A stretch of DNA of 64,000 nucleotides, from the NCBI RefSeq assembly GCF_001436045.1, contig NZ_AZER01000024.1, positions 27,935 to 91,934 on the forward strand. The letters are read 5' to 3'. Origin of the DNA: Limosilactobacillus frumenti DSM 13145 (GTDB taxonomy: Bacteria > Bacillota > Bacilli > Lactobacillales > Lactobacillaceae). The position numbers and the translations under genes are program-made. The notes below the pieces were generated by a model. That model did not search any database. It saw nothing but the letters and a program-made list of their open reading frames with translations, and was not told where the DNA came from. Positions 1-8,267 of the stretch are shown here, in pieces (the first letter of the stretch is position 1; every line of letters starts with the position of its first letter).

Positions 1-705
1 CGGCGTTTAACGGATGATTTGGCAGACTTATATTTTGCACCGACGACGGGTGCTCGGGATAACTTGTTATCTGAGCATCACCCGGCTGAACAAATCTATG
101 TGACTGGGAATACTTCAATTGATGCGGTTCGGGAACGGTTAACTGCTGATTTCCATAATGAAGTGCTTGATCAGATTCCTGATGACCACCGCTTGATCAT
201 TTTGACCATGCAACGACCGGAAAGTATTGGGGCTCCCATGGAACGGGTCTTCCACACAATGAAGGATGTCGTGGAAACCAACCCCGATGTTGATGTAATT
301 TATCCAGTTTACCCGAACTCTGAAGTTATTAGTATGGCTGATGATGTGCTAAGTAACCAAGATCGAGTTCATTTGATCGAGCCGCTGAACCATTCTGATT
401 TCTTGAACCTGGTAGCGCGTTCTGATTTTCTAATTACTGATTCAGGTAGTATTCAAGAAGAAGCGCCGGCATTACATAAGCCTGTCCTTCTCTTGCGTGA
501 AAAGACAGAACGGCAAGAAGCAGTTGAAGAGGGTTCTGTTAAAATCGTTGGGACGAACCCAACGAGCATCCAACAAGCCGTTTTTGAATTGCTCCACAAG
601 CCAAAGATTTATCGTAAGATGGCAGAAGCCCCGAACCCATTTGGGGATGGTCATGCCAGCGAAAAGATTTTACAGATCATTCAAGATTATCTAACCCATA
701 AATAA
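1..705 (+). CDS. wecB: UDP-N-acetylglucosamine 2-epimerase (non-hydrolysing), C-terminal part
   Basis: This gene is cut by the window edge: the reading frame is open from base 1, so the start lies upstream and about 234 C-terminal codons remain of a family that usually has 370-390. The enzyme interconverts UDP-GlcNAc and UDP-ManNAc in the cytoplasm, supplying ManNAc for teichoic acid linkage units or surface polysaccharide. Seen in the sequence: LADLYFAPT near the start, the TGNTSIDAV segment, TMQRPES in place of the usual TxHRxEN, and the late block SDFLITDSGSIQEEAPAL followed by LLLREKTERQEAVEEG, which shape the UDP-sugar site of the GT-B-like fold. The first TTG in frame (base 19) is internal, not a start. 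The gene ends at a hairpin shared with the convergent transporter gene. Confidence 0.9.
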   Translation, partial: RRLTDDLADLYFAPTTGARDNLLSEHHPAEQIYVTGNTSIDAVRERLTADFHNEVLDQIPDDHRLIILTMQRPESIGAPMERVFHTMKDVVETNPDVDVIYPVYPNSEVISMADDVLSNQDRVHLIEPLNHSDFLNLVARSDFLITDSGSIQEEAPALHKPVLLLREKTERQEAVEEGSVKIVGTNPTSIQQAVFELLHKPKIYRKMAEAPNPFGDGHASEKILQIIQDYLTHK

Positions 706-708
706 CAC

Positions 709-752
709 AAAAAGACAGCGTTTGAAGTTTTTTGTTCTAAACGCTGTCTTTT
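709..752. terminator. bidirectional intrinsic terminator
   Basis: AAAAGACAGCGTTT and its complement AAACGCTGTCTTTT flank a short loop, with A-run on the left and T-run on the right. It lies between two convergent genes and can serve both. Confidence 0.85.
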
Positions 753-766
753 AAATTATCCAATTT

Positions 767-2179
767 TTATTTCAAATCTTCACTGTGCGCCTTATCTTGC
801 ATTAAGAATGTCAGGAGGATACCGATCACAACCAATACGATCGTGAAGTAAATTCCCCAGTGAACACCGTTAGTAAACTTAGTAGCTAAATTGCCAGTAC
901 CAGCCATTCGACCTAATTCAAGGAATGAGGTGGCTAAAGCAGTTGCTAAAGCACCAACGATCTGTTGCATAGTGTTCAGGATGGTTGAACCATCGGCAGA
1001 TTGCATTCCGCTCAATGAGTTCAAAGCACTGGTCTGGGATGGTGACATTGCTAGTGGACAACCAATCATTAAGATCACGTGGGCTGCAATGACATAGGCA
1101 ACGGACGAGTGAGGCGTTGTACATGCCAACATGATGGCGCCAACTAATGCAATCACAAAGCCGATCATGGCAGGCTTTTTAGCACCAACTTGATCATACA
1201 TCCGACCAGCAAAAGCGGAGGTCAAGGCATTGATAATTCCCCCTGGCAGCATGATGATCCCGGTCAAAGCTACTGGTAAGAGCAGACCATTTTGAATGTA
1301 CATTGGTAATAGGTACATTGCGGATAAGATAATCCCAAAGTCTAGCATCACTAGGGTTGAACCGATAGCAAAGGACTTGTTAGCAAACACCTTCAAGTTG
1401 AGGATTGGGGCATCCAAGTGCAGTTGCCGGTGAATGTATAATGCTAAAACAACAACACCAACGATCAGCGCAATCATGACGGGCATTGATAGCCAACCAT
1501 CACGGGAAGATAGGCTGGCACCAATCACCAGTCCGGAACAGCCAACCGCTGACTCGAGAATGGATAAGATATCGACGTGGGGACGGGTCAAGTGACCGAC
1601 GTTTTCCAATGAAGTAATCGCAAAAATCAGGGCGATTGCCAAGAAGGGAACGAATGCCCAGAAAATCCAGTTCCAGGACAACTTAGCTAAGATTAACCCA
1701 GTTAACGTTGGTCCAATTGCTGGGGCAAACATAATGACGAGGGCACAAACACCCATTACCGCCCCAATTTTCTGAGGAGGAAAGATCTGCATTACCACGG
1801 CGAACATTAGTGGTAGGATCAACCCGGTTCCGATCCCTTGAATCATCCGACCAATGAGGACCACCATAAAGCTTGAACCTAATGCGGAGATGACTGAACC
1901 AACGATAAAGTCAGCGAGGGCGAAGATAATGATTTGCCGGGTGGTAAACCACTTCGAAATTAATGAAGATAATGGCAAAATAATCCCAATCACTAACATG
2001 TATCCAGTAACTAACCACTGGATCGTTGAAGTATTAACATGCAGGGCCCGGATTAAGTTTGGTAAGGCAATATTCAATGATGTTTCTGAGAACATCCCGA
2101 CGAAAGCACCAAGCAGCATGGAGACCATCGCTAGTTTGGGATGACGAACATGTTGTCTTGCTTGAGGTTTCGTATTCAT
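767..2179 (-). CDS. MFS transporter, DHA2 (EmrB/QacA-type) drug:H+ antiporter
   Basis: A 470-residue integral membrane protein with about 14 hydrophobic segments, as expected for 14-TM drug:proton antiporters that export lipophilic or cationic compounds using the proton gradient. Seen: LNIALPNLIRAL in TM1 (family motif D1-like), LVTGYMLVIGIILPLSSLIS in the TM2-TM4 area and GRMIQGIGTGLILPLMF, the antiporter motif C region. The start was set at the ATG at 2179 (MNTKPQ), which has AAGGAGT about 10 bases upstream; an earlier in-frame start at 2218 would sit upstream of that ribosome site. It is monocistronic and ends at the bidirectional terminator. No regulator gene is adjacent. The substrate cannot be predicted. 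Confidence 0.85.
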   Translation of the reverse strand: MNTKPQARQHVRHPKLAMVSMLLGAFVGMFSETSLNIALPNLIRALHVNTSTIQWLVTGYMLVIGIILPLSSLISKWFTTRQIIIFALADFIVGSVISALGSSFMVVLIGRMIQGIGTGLILPLMFAVVMQIFPPQKIGAVMGVCALVIMFAPAIGPTLTGLILAKLSWNWIFWAFVPFLAIALIFAITSLENVGHLTRPHVDILSILESAVGCSGLVIGASLSSRDGWLSMPVMIALIVGVVVLALYIHRQLHLDAPILNLKVFANKSFAIGSTLVMLDFGIILSAMYLLPMYIQNGLLLPVALTGIIMLPGGIINALTSAFAGRMYDQVGAKKPAMIGFVIALVGAIMLACTTPHSSVAYVIAAHVILMIGCPLAMSPSQTSALNSLSGMQSADGSTILNTMQQIVGALATALATSFLELGRMAGTGNLATKFTNGVHWGIYFTIVLVVIGILLTFLMQDKAHSEDLK

Positions 2180-2324
2180 ATTTATAATCACTCCTTTAAT
2201 CAATTCTGAATCACACACGATTGGTTACTTTACCAGAATTGAATTAAATTCGTAAGCTTTCGGGACTTTTCTTTTAAAAATTAAGCAAATATCTTATTTA
2301 AATTAAGTTTGAACTTCTTAACAT

Positions 2325-2361
2325 GAAAAATTCCCGGCCACTAGTTACCTAGTCAACCGGG
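2325..2361 (-). terminator. intrinsic terminator, minus-strand direction
   Basis: CCCGG (2333-2337) pairs with CCGGG (2357-2361) and an inner ACTAG/CTAGT stem (2340-2344/2349-2353). Read on the minus strand it is followed by a T-run. It would end transcription coming from gtrA or from the structured element at 2401-2636. Confidence 0.6.
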
Positions 2362-2400
2362 AGCTTTTAATGAGATATTTTAATGTGGCTGAGTCGAAAT

Positions 2401-2636
2401 GTACTTTTCTAATGCTACACAGTCAAAACGTGGGCAGTAGCTGATTGGACATTCACACCGATAAATCGGGTGTGACTATCTTAATCAGCCTTGCGGGGGC
2501 TCACATACGAAAACAGTTTTCTGGTTCGCTCCCTCGCCCTAAGCCCTTAGTGTCTAGCTACGTAAGGTTCCTTGATGCGCTTTCAAGCCTCAAGAACCTT
2601 ACTATGCTAGCCATACAGGGCTTTTAACGGGCTTTT
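2401..2636. ncRNA. candidate structured RNA element, identity unknown
   Basis: Occupies most of the gap between the MFS gene and gtrA and has several long, nested inverted repeats: GCTGATT (2440-2446)/AATCAGC (2483-2489) enclosing CACACC (2454-2459)/GGTGTG (2469-2474); GCGGGGG (2493-2499)/CCCTCGC (2531-2537); and a stacked arm AAGCCCT (2541-2547)/AGGGCTT (2617-2623), CTAGC (2554-2558)/GCTAG (2606-2610), TAAGGTTC..TTGA (2563-2575)/TCAAGAACCTTA (2590-2601). It matches none of the tmRNA, RNase P, 6S or SRP signatures I know. On the minus strand it directly follows gtrA and ends near an intrinsic terminator. A transposon-end or omegaRNA-like remnant is possible. The 60-codon plus-strand frame inside is not convincing as a gene. 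Confidence 0.4.
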
Positions 2637-2639
2637 GTG

Positions 2640-3074
2640 CTATCTTTCTATTCCGCGATTATTACGGAATATCAACCACTTTGAAAAGATGTAGTTAGCA
2701 ATCACTACAATCACGTTATCAATAAACTTAACAATAAATTGTTGTAGCGGTGAATCAAACTTGAGCATTTTAATACCAACGTAAGTGATCACAATATCGA
2801 TGATTAAGGTCACGCCACGGTAGAAGAAAAAGCGCAGCATTTCTACTAACGTATCCATCACTGTTGTGTAGTGAGATCCAAAGACCCACACCTTGTTGGT
2901 AAAGTAGGCAACGAGCACTGCGGCTACCCATGCCAGGACGGTCGATAAAATAACCCCCCAGTGGAGACCGGGACTCAAGATTTGAAAGACAACTAAGTTT
3001 ACGATCGTCGTTACCACGCCCCAGAATAGGTAGGCGATGATTGCCTTATACTTATTCCATAAGTGCTTAACCAT
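2640..3074 (-). CDS. GtrA family membrane protein
   Basis: A 144-residue protein with four predicted transmembrane segments, matching the length and layout of GtrA proteins, which are thought to flip polyprenyl-phosphate-linked sugars or otherwise support surface glycosylation. Seen: the N-terminal YLFWGVVTTIVNLVVF segment with the family's conserved G..T...N pattern, LAWVAAVLVAYFTNKVWVF around TM2 (conserved NKxWVF), and a C-terminal NYIFSKWLIF block. Its ATG overlaps the flavodoxin stop by one base, so the two are translationally coupled, a pairing without an obvious functional reason. A GtrB-like glucosyltransferase lies at 12134 and GT-C-like membrane proteins at 37916 and 47456. Confidence 0.85.
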   Translation of the reverse strand: MVKHLWNKYKAIIAYLFWGVVTTIVNLVVFQILSPGLHWGVILSTVLAWVAAVLVAYFTNKVWVFGSHYTTVMDTLVEMLRFFFYRGVTLIIDIVITYVGIKMLKFDSPLQQFIVKFIDNVIVVIANYIFSKWLIFRNNRGIER

Positions 3075-3523
3075 TACTTACCTGCCTTGTCAACGAGCTG
3101 CTTAGCAAAAGCATCTAGCTTCTTGATGTCATCTTCATCCGGTGCCAGGTTAATATGAACATTTTCGGCACCCTTAGTAGCACCAGCTTTATCAAATGCT
3201 TTGCCGAATTCATCAACAGCCACACAGAAGTCATCGGCGTAGTAGGTATCACCAGAGCCGGCTACACCATAAACCTTGCCAGATAAGTCCGCTTCCTTTA
3301 GGTCATCGTAGAAGTCTAACCCTTCTTCAGGCAAGGCGCCTTCGTCGTAAGTGTATGGGCAAACCACACAAATATCGACATCATCAAAATCAGCGACATC
3401 CGCCATCGTAATTTCTGTTTCATCGACTTCGACACCTTGGTCCTCCAAGGCTTCGGTAATTACGTCCGCAACATCCTCGTTATTTCCAGTAATTGTGGCG
3501 TAAACAACCATTGCTTTAGCCAT
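3074..3523 (-). CDS. flavodoxin
   Basis: A 149-residue, very acidic cytoplasmic FMN protein that carries single electrons. The phosphate-binding loop is present close to the N-terminus (VVYATITGNNEDVA, equivalent to T-x-T-G-N-T), and the later VCPYTYDEGALPEEG and GVAGSGDTYYADDFC segments correspond to the two FMN-flanking loops of short-chain flavodoxins. The start at MAKAMVV is chosen because GGGGGA lies 5-6 bases upstream; the longer frame would begin inside that site. Transcribed divergently from map. The redox partner is not in the window. Confidence 0.9.
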   Translation of the reverse strand: MAKAMVVYATITGNNEDVADVITEALEDQGVEVDETEITMADVADFDDVDICVVCPYTYDEGALPEEGLDFYDDLKEADLSGKVYGVAGSGDTYYADDFCVAVDEFGKAFDKAGATKGAENVHINLAPDEDDIKKLDAFAKQLVDKAGK

Positions 3524-3633
3524 TATTATTCCCCCGTTCAAATTATTCGCTTAATAGTATAGCATGCTTCAGCGTCATGATGGACACAAGTGTTATACTA
3601 GGTAACGTAAAAATCAAAGAAGGGGAACAATTA

Positions 3634-4488
3634 ATGATTACTTTAAAATCACCACGCGAAATTAATGCGATGGAAAAGGCCGGTGCTGCACTGGCAGGGA
3701 TGCATATTGGGATCCGTCAATTCATCCGGCCAGGCATCTCCAGTTGGGAAATTGAAAAGTTTGCCCGGGAATACTTCAAGAAGATTGGTGCCAAGGCTGA
3801 ACAAATCGGCTTCGAAGGTTACAAGTACGCTACCTGTGTCTCCGTTAACGATGAAATTTGCCACGGCTTTCCACGGCGTAAGCTGATGCTGAAGGATGGT
3901 GACCTGGTTAAGGTTGATACTGTTCTTTCAATTGATGGTTTCTTCGCGGATTCCTGCTGGTCATATGGTGTGGGTGAAGTTAAGCCTGAAATTCAAAAGT
4001 TGATGGATGTTACTAAGAAGTCACTCTTCATGGGAATCGATCAATGTATCCCTGGTAACCGGATTGGTGATATTGGTGCTGTTATCCAACACTACACCGA
4101 AGACGAAAACGGTTATGGGGATGTTCGTGAATTTGTTGGTCACGGTATTCAACCAACAATGCACGAAGATCCAATGGTGCCACACTATGGTGAACATGGA
4201 CAAGGCCTTCGTCTGAAGAACGGGATGACGATCACCGTTGAACCAATGATTAATACCGGAACTTGGAAGGCAGATACGTCTGATCCAAGTGGCTGGCTTG
4301 CTAAGACTGCTGATGGTGGTTGGTCTTGCCAATACGAACACACCTTAGTTGTTACTGACAAGGGTCCGAAGATTTTGACTTCACAAGATCCAGAAGCTGA
4401 TGCGGACTACATGTACGATGACGACTATGTTAAGTACTTTGACCACTACAGCAAGATTGCCAAGGAAGTTGCCCAATCTTACAAATAA
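3634..4488 (+). CDS. map: methionine aminopeptidase, type I
   Basis: Removes the N-terminal methionine from nascent proteins in the cytoplasm; an essential dinuclear-metal enzyme of the pita-bread fold. The 284-residue product has the metal ligands in expected order: VDTVLSIDGFFADSCWSYGVG (two Asp), the VGHGIQPTMHEDPMVP histidine region, TVEPMIN (Glu) and CQYEHTLVV (Glu before the final His). It is longer than the roughly 250-residue E. coli enzyme, as in other lactobacilli. The start at MITLKSPREI is preferred over the upstream ATG at 3577 because AAGGGGA precedes it at good spacing. It stands alone between a divergent flavodoxin and a terminator. Confidence 0.95.
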   Translation: MITLKSPREINAMEKAGAALAGMHIGIRQFIRPGISSWEIEKFAREYFKKIGAKAEQIGFEGYKYATCVSVNDEICHGFPRRKLMLKDGDLVKVDTVLSIDGFFADSCWSYGVGEVKPEIQKLMDVTKKSLFMGIDQCIPGNRIGDIGAVIQHYTEDENGYGDVREFVGHGIQPTMHEDPMVPHYGEHGQGLRLKNGMTITVEPMINTGTWKADTSDPSGWLAKTADGGWSCQYEHTLVVTDKGPKILTSQDPEADADYMYDDDYVKYFDHYSKIAKEVAQSYK

Positions 4489-4558
4489 TGATCAAAAAAG
4501 TTTTGTTTGTCTTTTAAATTTATAAAAATAAGTTAACCAGATGAATATTCAACACGAA

Positions 4559-4598
4559 AACGGTGACAGCTCACAAAAATCAGCTGCCACCGTTTTTA
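4559..4598 (+). terminator. intrinsic terminator of map
   Basis: AACGGTG-CAGCT pairs with AGCTG-CACCGTT across a short loop and is followed by a run of T. It lies about 70 bases after the map stop. Confidence 0.8.
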
Positions 4599-4858
4599 AT
4601 AATGCGTTCCTGAAGGGCAATTCGCGCCCCCTCTATCTTGGAACCGCTTTACAGAAGTGGATCATGCATAAAAATGGATATTAACTTGAAATCAATATAA
4701 ATATACACGGATTTAATCTGAAATTGCATAAAACCTATAAGACGTTTTTATTTAAATGTATCAACGGCCTGTCATTTTGTCTAAAAAGTATTATACTTAA
4801 ATTATTAAAGGATTTCTTATTGTTATTTAAGAATGCAATTGTTTAGGAGGAATTTGAA
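4599..4858. other. intergenic, promoter region of the permease
   Basis: No gene is seen. A TATACT box near 4792 preceded at 17 bases by CTGTCA is a plausible promoter for the permease. A short minus-strand stretch at about 4610-4660 reads as a peptide tail (EGARIALQER) and may be a trace of a lost gene; this is weak. TAGGAGG at 4843-4849 is the ribosome site of the next gene. Confidence 0.35.
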
Positions 4859-6367
4859 TTGGATGAGCAAAGTAGTAATAAAAAGATGATTACTACCTTT
4901 GGCCTTGTGACGATGATCATTACCGCTATCTTTGGTTTTGGTAATGTTTCCAACGCCTATCTGCAAATGGGTTACGGTAGTATTATCTGGTATGCCTTAG
5001 CGGGGATTTGTTTCTTCTTCCCGTGCGGCTTAATGATGGCCGAATATGGATCTGCCTTCAAAGATGCCAAGGGTGGTATTTATTCTTGGCTGGCCGGATC
5101 AATCGGTGAACGGATGGCCTTTATCGGGACCTTCGTTTGGTTAGCTTCTTGGATTGTGTGGATGGTTTCCACTGCTTCCCGGATTTGGATTACGTTCTCT
5201 GCCTTAATCTTTGGTAAGGATACGACCCAACAATGGAAGTTTATGGGCCTTTCTTCAACCGAAGTGATTGGGATTCTTGGAATCCTGTTAATGATCGCAT
5301 GTACCTACTTCAGTTCTCGTGGGATGACCGCGATTGCGAAGGTTGGTTCCCTTGGTGGGATCTTCACCGTGGTTGTTAACATTATTTATGTAATTGCCGC
5401 AATCGTTGTTTTGATTATCAATAAGGGTGCCTTAGCACAGCCATTCCATGGTGCATCTAGTTTAGTGATGTCACCAAATACGCAGTTCCAGACACCAATT
5501 GCTATTATTTCATTCGTTGTTTATGCCATCTTCGCCTACGGGGGGATGGAATCACTGGGTTCCGTTACTGATTCAATGAAGAATCCAGAAAAGACCTTCC
5601 CACGTGGCTTGATCATTGCTTCAATCTTTACGATTGGTGCTTACGTTATCATGATCCTGATGGCTGGTTGGTTTGCTAACTACAAGCATGACTTTGCTGT
5701 TTCTACTACTAACCTGGGTAACGCTACTTATGTCCTCTTTAATATCTTAGGGGTTAAGTTAGGAACGGCTCTGGGCTTCTCCCACGCCGCAGCTCTTGAA
5801 TGGGGAGCAGCAATGACCCGGATCGTGGCCTTCTCACAGGCCCTTGGGTTCTTAGGTGCCCTCTTTGTTCTGATGTACTCACCAATCAAGGCCTTCATCT
5901 TGGGTTCTAACCCTGAATTATGGCCAAAGAAGCTGACTAAGCTGAACAAGGCGGGGATGCCTGCTAATGCAATGTGGCTCCAAGTTACGGTTGTTTCGAT
6001 CATTATCTTCTTGGTTGCCTTTGGTGGTTCTGCCGCACAGAAGTTCTACACTATTCTGACCGACATGGCCAATGTTTCAACTTGTTTCCCATACTTGTTC
6101 TTAGTTGGAGCCTTCCCATTCTTTAAGAAGCGGACCGATATCGATCGTCCATTCGTCGTCTTCAAGAACAAGGCATTAACGAACACAATTGTTTGGTTCG
6201 TTGAAATTATTTTGATTGTCGGGATCCTGTTTACCTTCATTCAACCAATGCTGGATCATGACTGGCAAACAGCCTTCTGGACAATCGCTGGTCCAATTTT
6301 CTTCGCGGGTGTTGCATGGGCATTCTACCAAGCTTCAGCCAAGAAGCATCATATTAAGCAAAATTAG
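4859..6367 (+). CDS. yjeM: APC-superfamily amino-acid permease, YjeM (glutamate/GABA antiporter-like) type
   Basis: A 502-residue membrane transporter with about 12-13 hydrophobic segments. The N-terminus (TFGLVTMIITAIFGFGNVSNA) is the unwound TM1 substrate-binding segment, and YAIFAYGGMESLGSVTDSMK matches the TM6 signature of the glutamate/GABA antiporter-type APC branch to which YjeM belongs. Such transporters usually exchange an amino acid for its decarboxylation product or another amino acid; the substrate is not established for this branch. The start is TTG, fixed by TAGGAGGA 8 bases upstream. No decarboxylase gene is adjacent. It ends at a strong terminator. Confidence 0.8.
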   Translation: MDEQSSNKKMITTFGLVTMIITAIFGFGNVSNAYLQMGYGSIIWYALAGICFFFPCGLMMAEYGSAFKDAKGGIYSWLAGSIGERMAFIGTFVWLASWIVWMVSTASRIWITFSALIFGKDTTQQWKFMGLSSTEVIGILGILLMIACTYFSSRGMTAIAKVGSLGGIFTVVVNIIYVIAAIVVLIINKGALAQPFHGASSLVMSPNTQFQTPIAIISFVVYAIFAYGGMESLGSVTDSMKNPEKTFPRGLIIASIFTIGAYVIMILMAGWFANYKHDFAVSTTNLGNATYVLFNILGVKLGTALGFSHAAALEWGAAMTRIVAFSQALGFLGALFVLMYSPIKAFILGSNPELWPKKLTKLNKAGMPANAMWLQVTVVSIIIFLVAFGGSAAQKFYTILTDMANVSTCFPYLFLVGAFPFFKKRTDIDRPFVVFKNKALTNTIVWFVEIILIVGILFTFIQPMLDHDWQTAFWTIAGPIFFAGVAWAFYQASAKKHHIKQN

Positions 6368-6402
6368 TCGTTTTAGGTTAACACTCTTACTGCGACTACT
6401 TC

Positions 6403-6436
6403 AAAGCAAGAATGATCATCATTCTTGCTTTTTTTG
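6403..6436 (+). terminator. intrinsic terminator of yjeM
   Basis: Near-perfect palindrome AAAGCAAGAATGATCATCAT plus its complement, followed by TTTTTTT. It sits 25 bases before the next MFS gene start, so that gene is transcribed by read-through or from a promoter overlapping the hairpin. Confidence 0.8.
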
Positions 6437-6460
6437 TACAATGAATCGAGGCTTTCTATA

Positions 6461-7807
6461 ATGAGTCACTTGTTGGGACTGGATACCCCTGGTTGGGAAC
6501 CGCGTTATAAGCGGAACGTCATTGTTTATCTTTGGGTGTACGGTATTCTTGGTGGTGTTACCGGGATTACCAATAATGCTTTGCTATCGTACTTGGATAT
6601 TGTCGCTCCTAAAGTGGTTACTGGGTTAAATACTTTCTCTGCCATTTCGACTCTGCTGATGTCGCTGACCATTTTGTTGGTCCACAGCATGGGGTATAAG
6701 AAGATTTTGTTAGCGGCAGCGCCAGTTACGATTATTGGTTTGCTAGGAACGATTGTAACCAAGAACCCGATGCTAATTGTGGTTGGTTACGTTATTTCAC
6801 AGACAACCATTGGCCTGTATGATTATATGTATCCAATTATGTTTTCAGTATATGTGCCCAAGAAAGTGCGGACGCGGTTATTCACCATCGTGATGTCCGA
6901 TAACCTAATCTTCCAGACGGTCGTGACCTTTTTCGGTGGGAAGCTGGTTGTCTGGTTCTTCAGCCTATTTCAAGGATTAACCTATAACCAAGCTTCAACT
7001 TGGTCCGCTCACCAAGATGCCATGAAGTCAATGATGCTTGCCAACTATGCCAATTCTTATAAGGTCATTATTTTTGTGGCAATCATCATGAACGTTATTG
7101 CTTTTTTGATTACTTTTGGTTTCAAAGAACAACCAAGCGATTACAAGACGACGGCTGCGGAAGCCAAGGCCAAGGGTAAGAAGAAGTTTAACTGGTCTTC
7201 TTATAAGAAATTATGTACTAAGCCAGTGATCGTCTTTACGATTTACATTGCTATTTGCCAGGCGGGGGCACTATTGATTACTCCATACCTGCCAATTTAT
7301 CTGAACAATTACTTGCACATTCCACGGGGGATTACATCAACGATTAATACTATTCAGACTGCTGCTATGTTCCTCGGTTACTTCTGTTCACCATTTATGG
7401 AAAAGAAGATGGGGACGGTGGTCGCTGTCGCTGGCTCAACGATCGCATGTATCCCATTGATGCTGATCATGGGGATAGGGCATGCCTTAGGTACTGGTAT
7501 GACGTTGATTGTGGTTGTCACCATTACCTACTTCTTACGGTCTGGAATTGCCAACGCTGCTATGCCAGTCCAAAATACTTTGCAAATGTTCTTGGTTAAC
7601 AAGGACTTGCGGCCAGCCTTTACCTCACTGACGACCTTAGTGATTGCCGGTGTAGGAATTCTAGATGGCTTCTTTACCGAATTCTACCTATTGAAGACAA
7701 TGCAAGGATACGCCACGGCTTACTTTGTGGCTTCTGGACTGTACCTGGTTGGTTCGTTGATTCTGATTATCTACCTGAAGAAGGATTACAACCGGATTGA
7801 TAAATAA
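6461..7807 (+). CDS. MFS family transporter, substrate unknown
   Basis: A 448-residue protein with about 12 hydrophobic segments and a central cytoplasmic loop rich in Lys (AAEAKAKGKKKFNW), the usual two-half MFS layout. A charged N-terminus (LGLDTPGWEPRYKRN) precedes TM1. I do not recognise a specific subfamily. The start at 6461 is preferred to the in-frame ATG at 6425, because that one lies inside the preceding terminator hairpin; GAGG lies upstream of 6461. It follows the permease in the same direction and ends at its own hairpin. Confidence 0.7.
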   Translation: MSHLLGLDTPGWEPRYKRNVIVYLWVYGILGGVTGITNNALLSYLDIVAPKVVTGLNTFSAISTLLMSLTILLVHSMGYKKILLAAAPVTIIGLLGTIVTKNPMLIVVGYVISQTTIGLYDYMYPIMFSVYVPKKVRTRLFTIVMSDNLIFQTVVTFFGGKLVVWFFSLFQGLTYNQASTWSAHQDAMKSMMLANYANSYKVIIFVAIIMNVIAFLITFGFKEQPSDYKTTAAEAKAKGKKKFNWSSYKKLCTKPVIVFTIYIAICQAGALLITPYLPIYLNNYLHIPRGITSTINTIQTAAMFLGYFCSPFMEKKMGTVVAVAGSTIACIPLMLIMGIGHALGTGMTLIVVVTITYFLRSGIANAAMPVQNTLQMFLVNKDLRPAFTSLTTLVIAGVGILDGFFTEFYLLKTMQGYATAYFVASGLYLVGSLILIIYLKKDYNRIDK

Positions 7808-7824
7808 AAGCATTTAAAATTATG

Positions 7825-7860
7825 AAGGCCACCTAGCTGAAGATTAGCTAGGTGGCCTTT
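7825..7860 (+). terminator. intrinsic terminator
   Basis: AAGGCCACCTAGCT pairs with AGCTAGGTGGCCTT over a short loop, ending in a T-run 20-50 bases after the MFS stop. Confidence 0.85.
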
Positions 7861-7879
7861 GTATGTGTTATGAATCAAA

Positions 7880-8150
7880 TATTTATTTTATCCCAGCGTT
7901 CATGAACTTGGTCCAGTCAAATTGGTAGTCATCATTATAAATGAGATCGCCAATCATTCTAAATTGCCACGTGAATTTCAGCGCATTATTGCATTATTAT
8001 ATGGATCCCATCATTGATCTTTATCATTAGTGAAAGCATATATTCCATATTTGAGATCGTTAGCAACATAATTTGGCTGTGTTTTTACTTTAAATCCCTT
8101 CTCGGCAATTGCTTGATACTTTTTTAGCGTAGTGCCGTTCTTCTGACTTT
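7880..8150 (-). pseudogene. degenerate coding remnant of an unrecognised protein
   Basis: Read on the minus strand this gap holds protein-like stretches broken by stops and shifts: about 35 codons reading KGFKVKTQPNYVANDLKYGI up to a TGA near 8018, then about 33 codons ending DDYQFDWTKFMNAGIK and a TAA near 7890. Composition and continuity suggest the C-terminal end of a former gene rather than chance. The family is not recognised. The remaining bases up to 8267 contain only the TATAAT (8234-8239) and ribosome site (AGAAGGAGGG) of the next gene. Confidence 0.4.
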
Positions 8151-8267
8151 ACATCCTTTCAAACGGCTCTGTTATATATAAACGTAAAATAGTCGGCTTT
8201 TACATTTGCCAAAATTGCTCAAAGAAAATAAGGTATAATAGTCTTATTGATTTAGAAGGAGGGCATC

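Noticed and set aside
2445..2627. 60-codon plus-strand frame
   Set aside because: It lies inside the structured element, has no ribosome site and no recognisable protein pattern.
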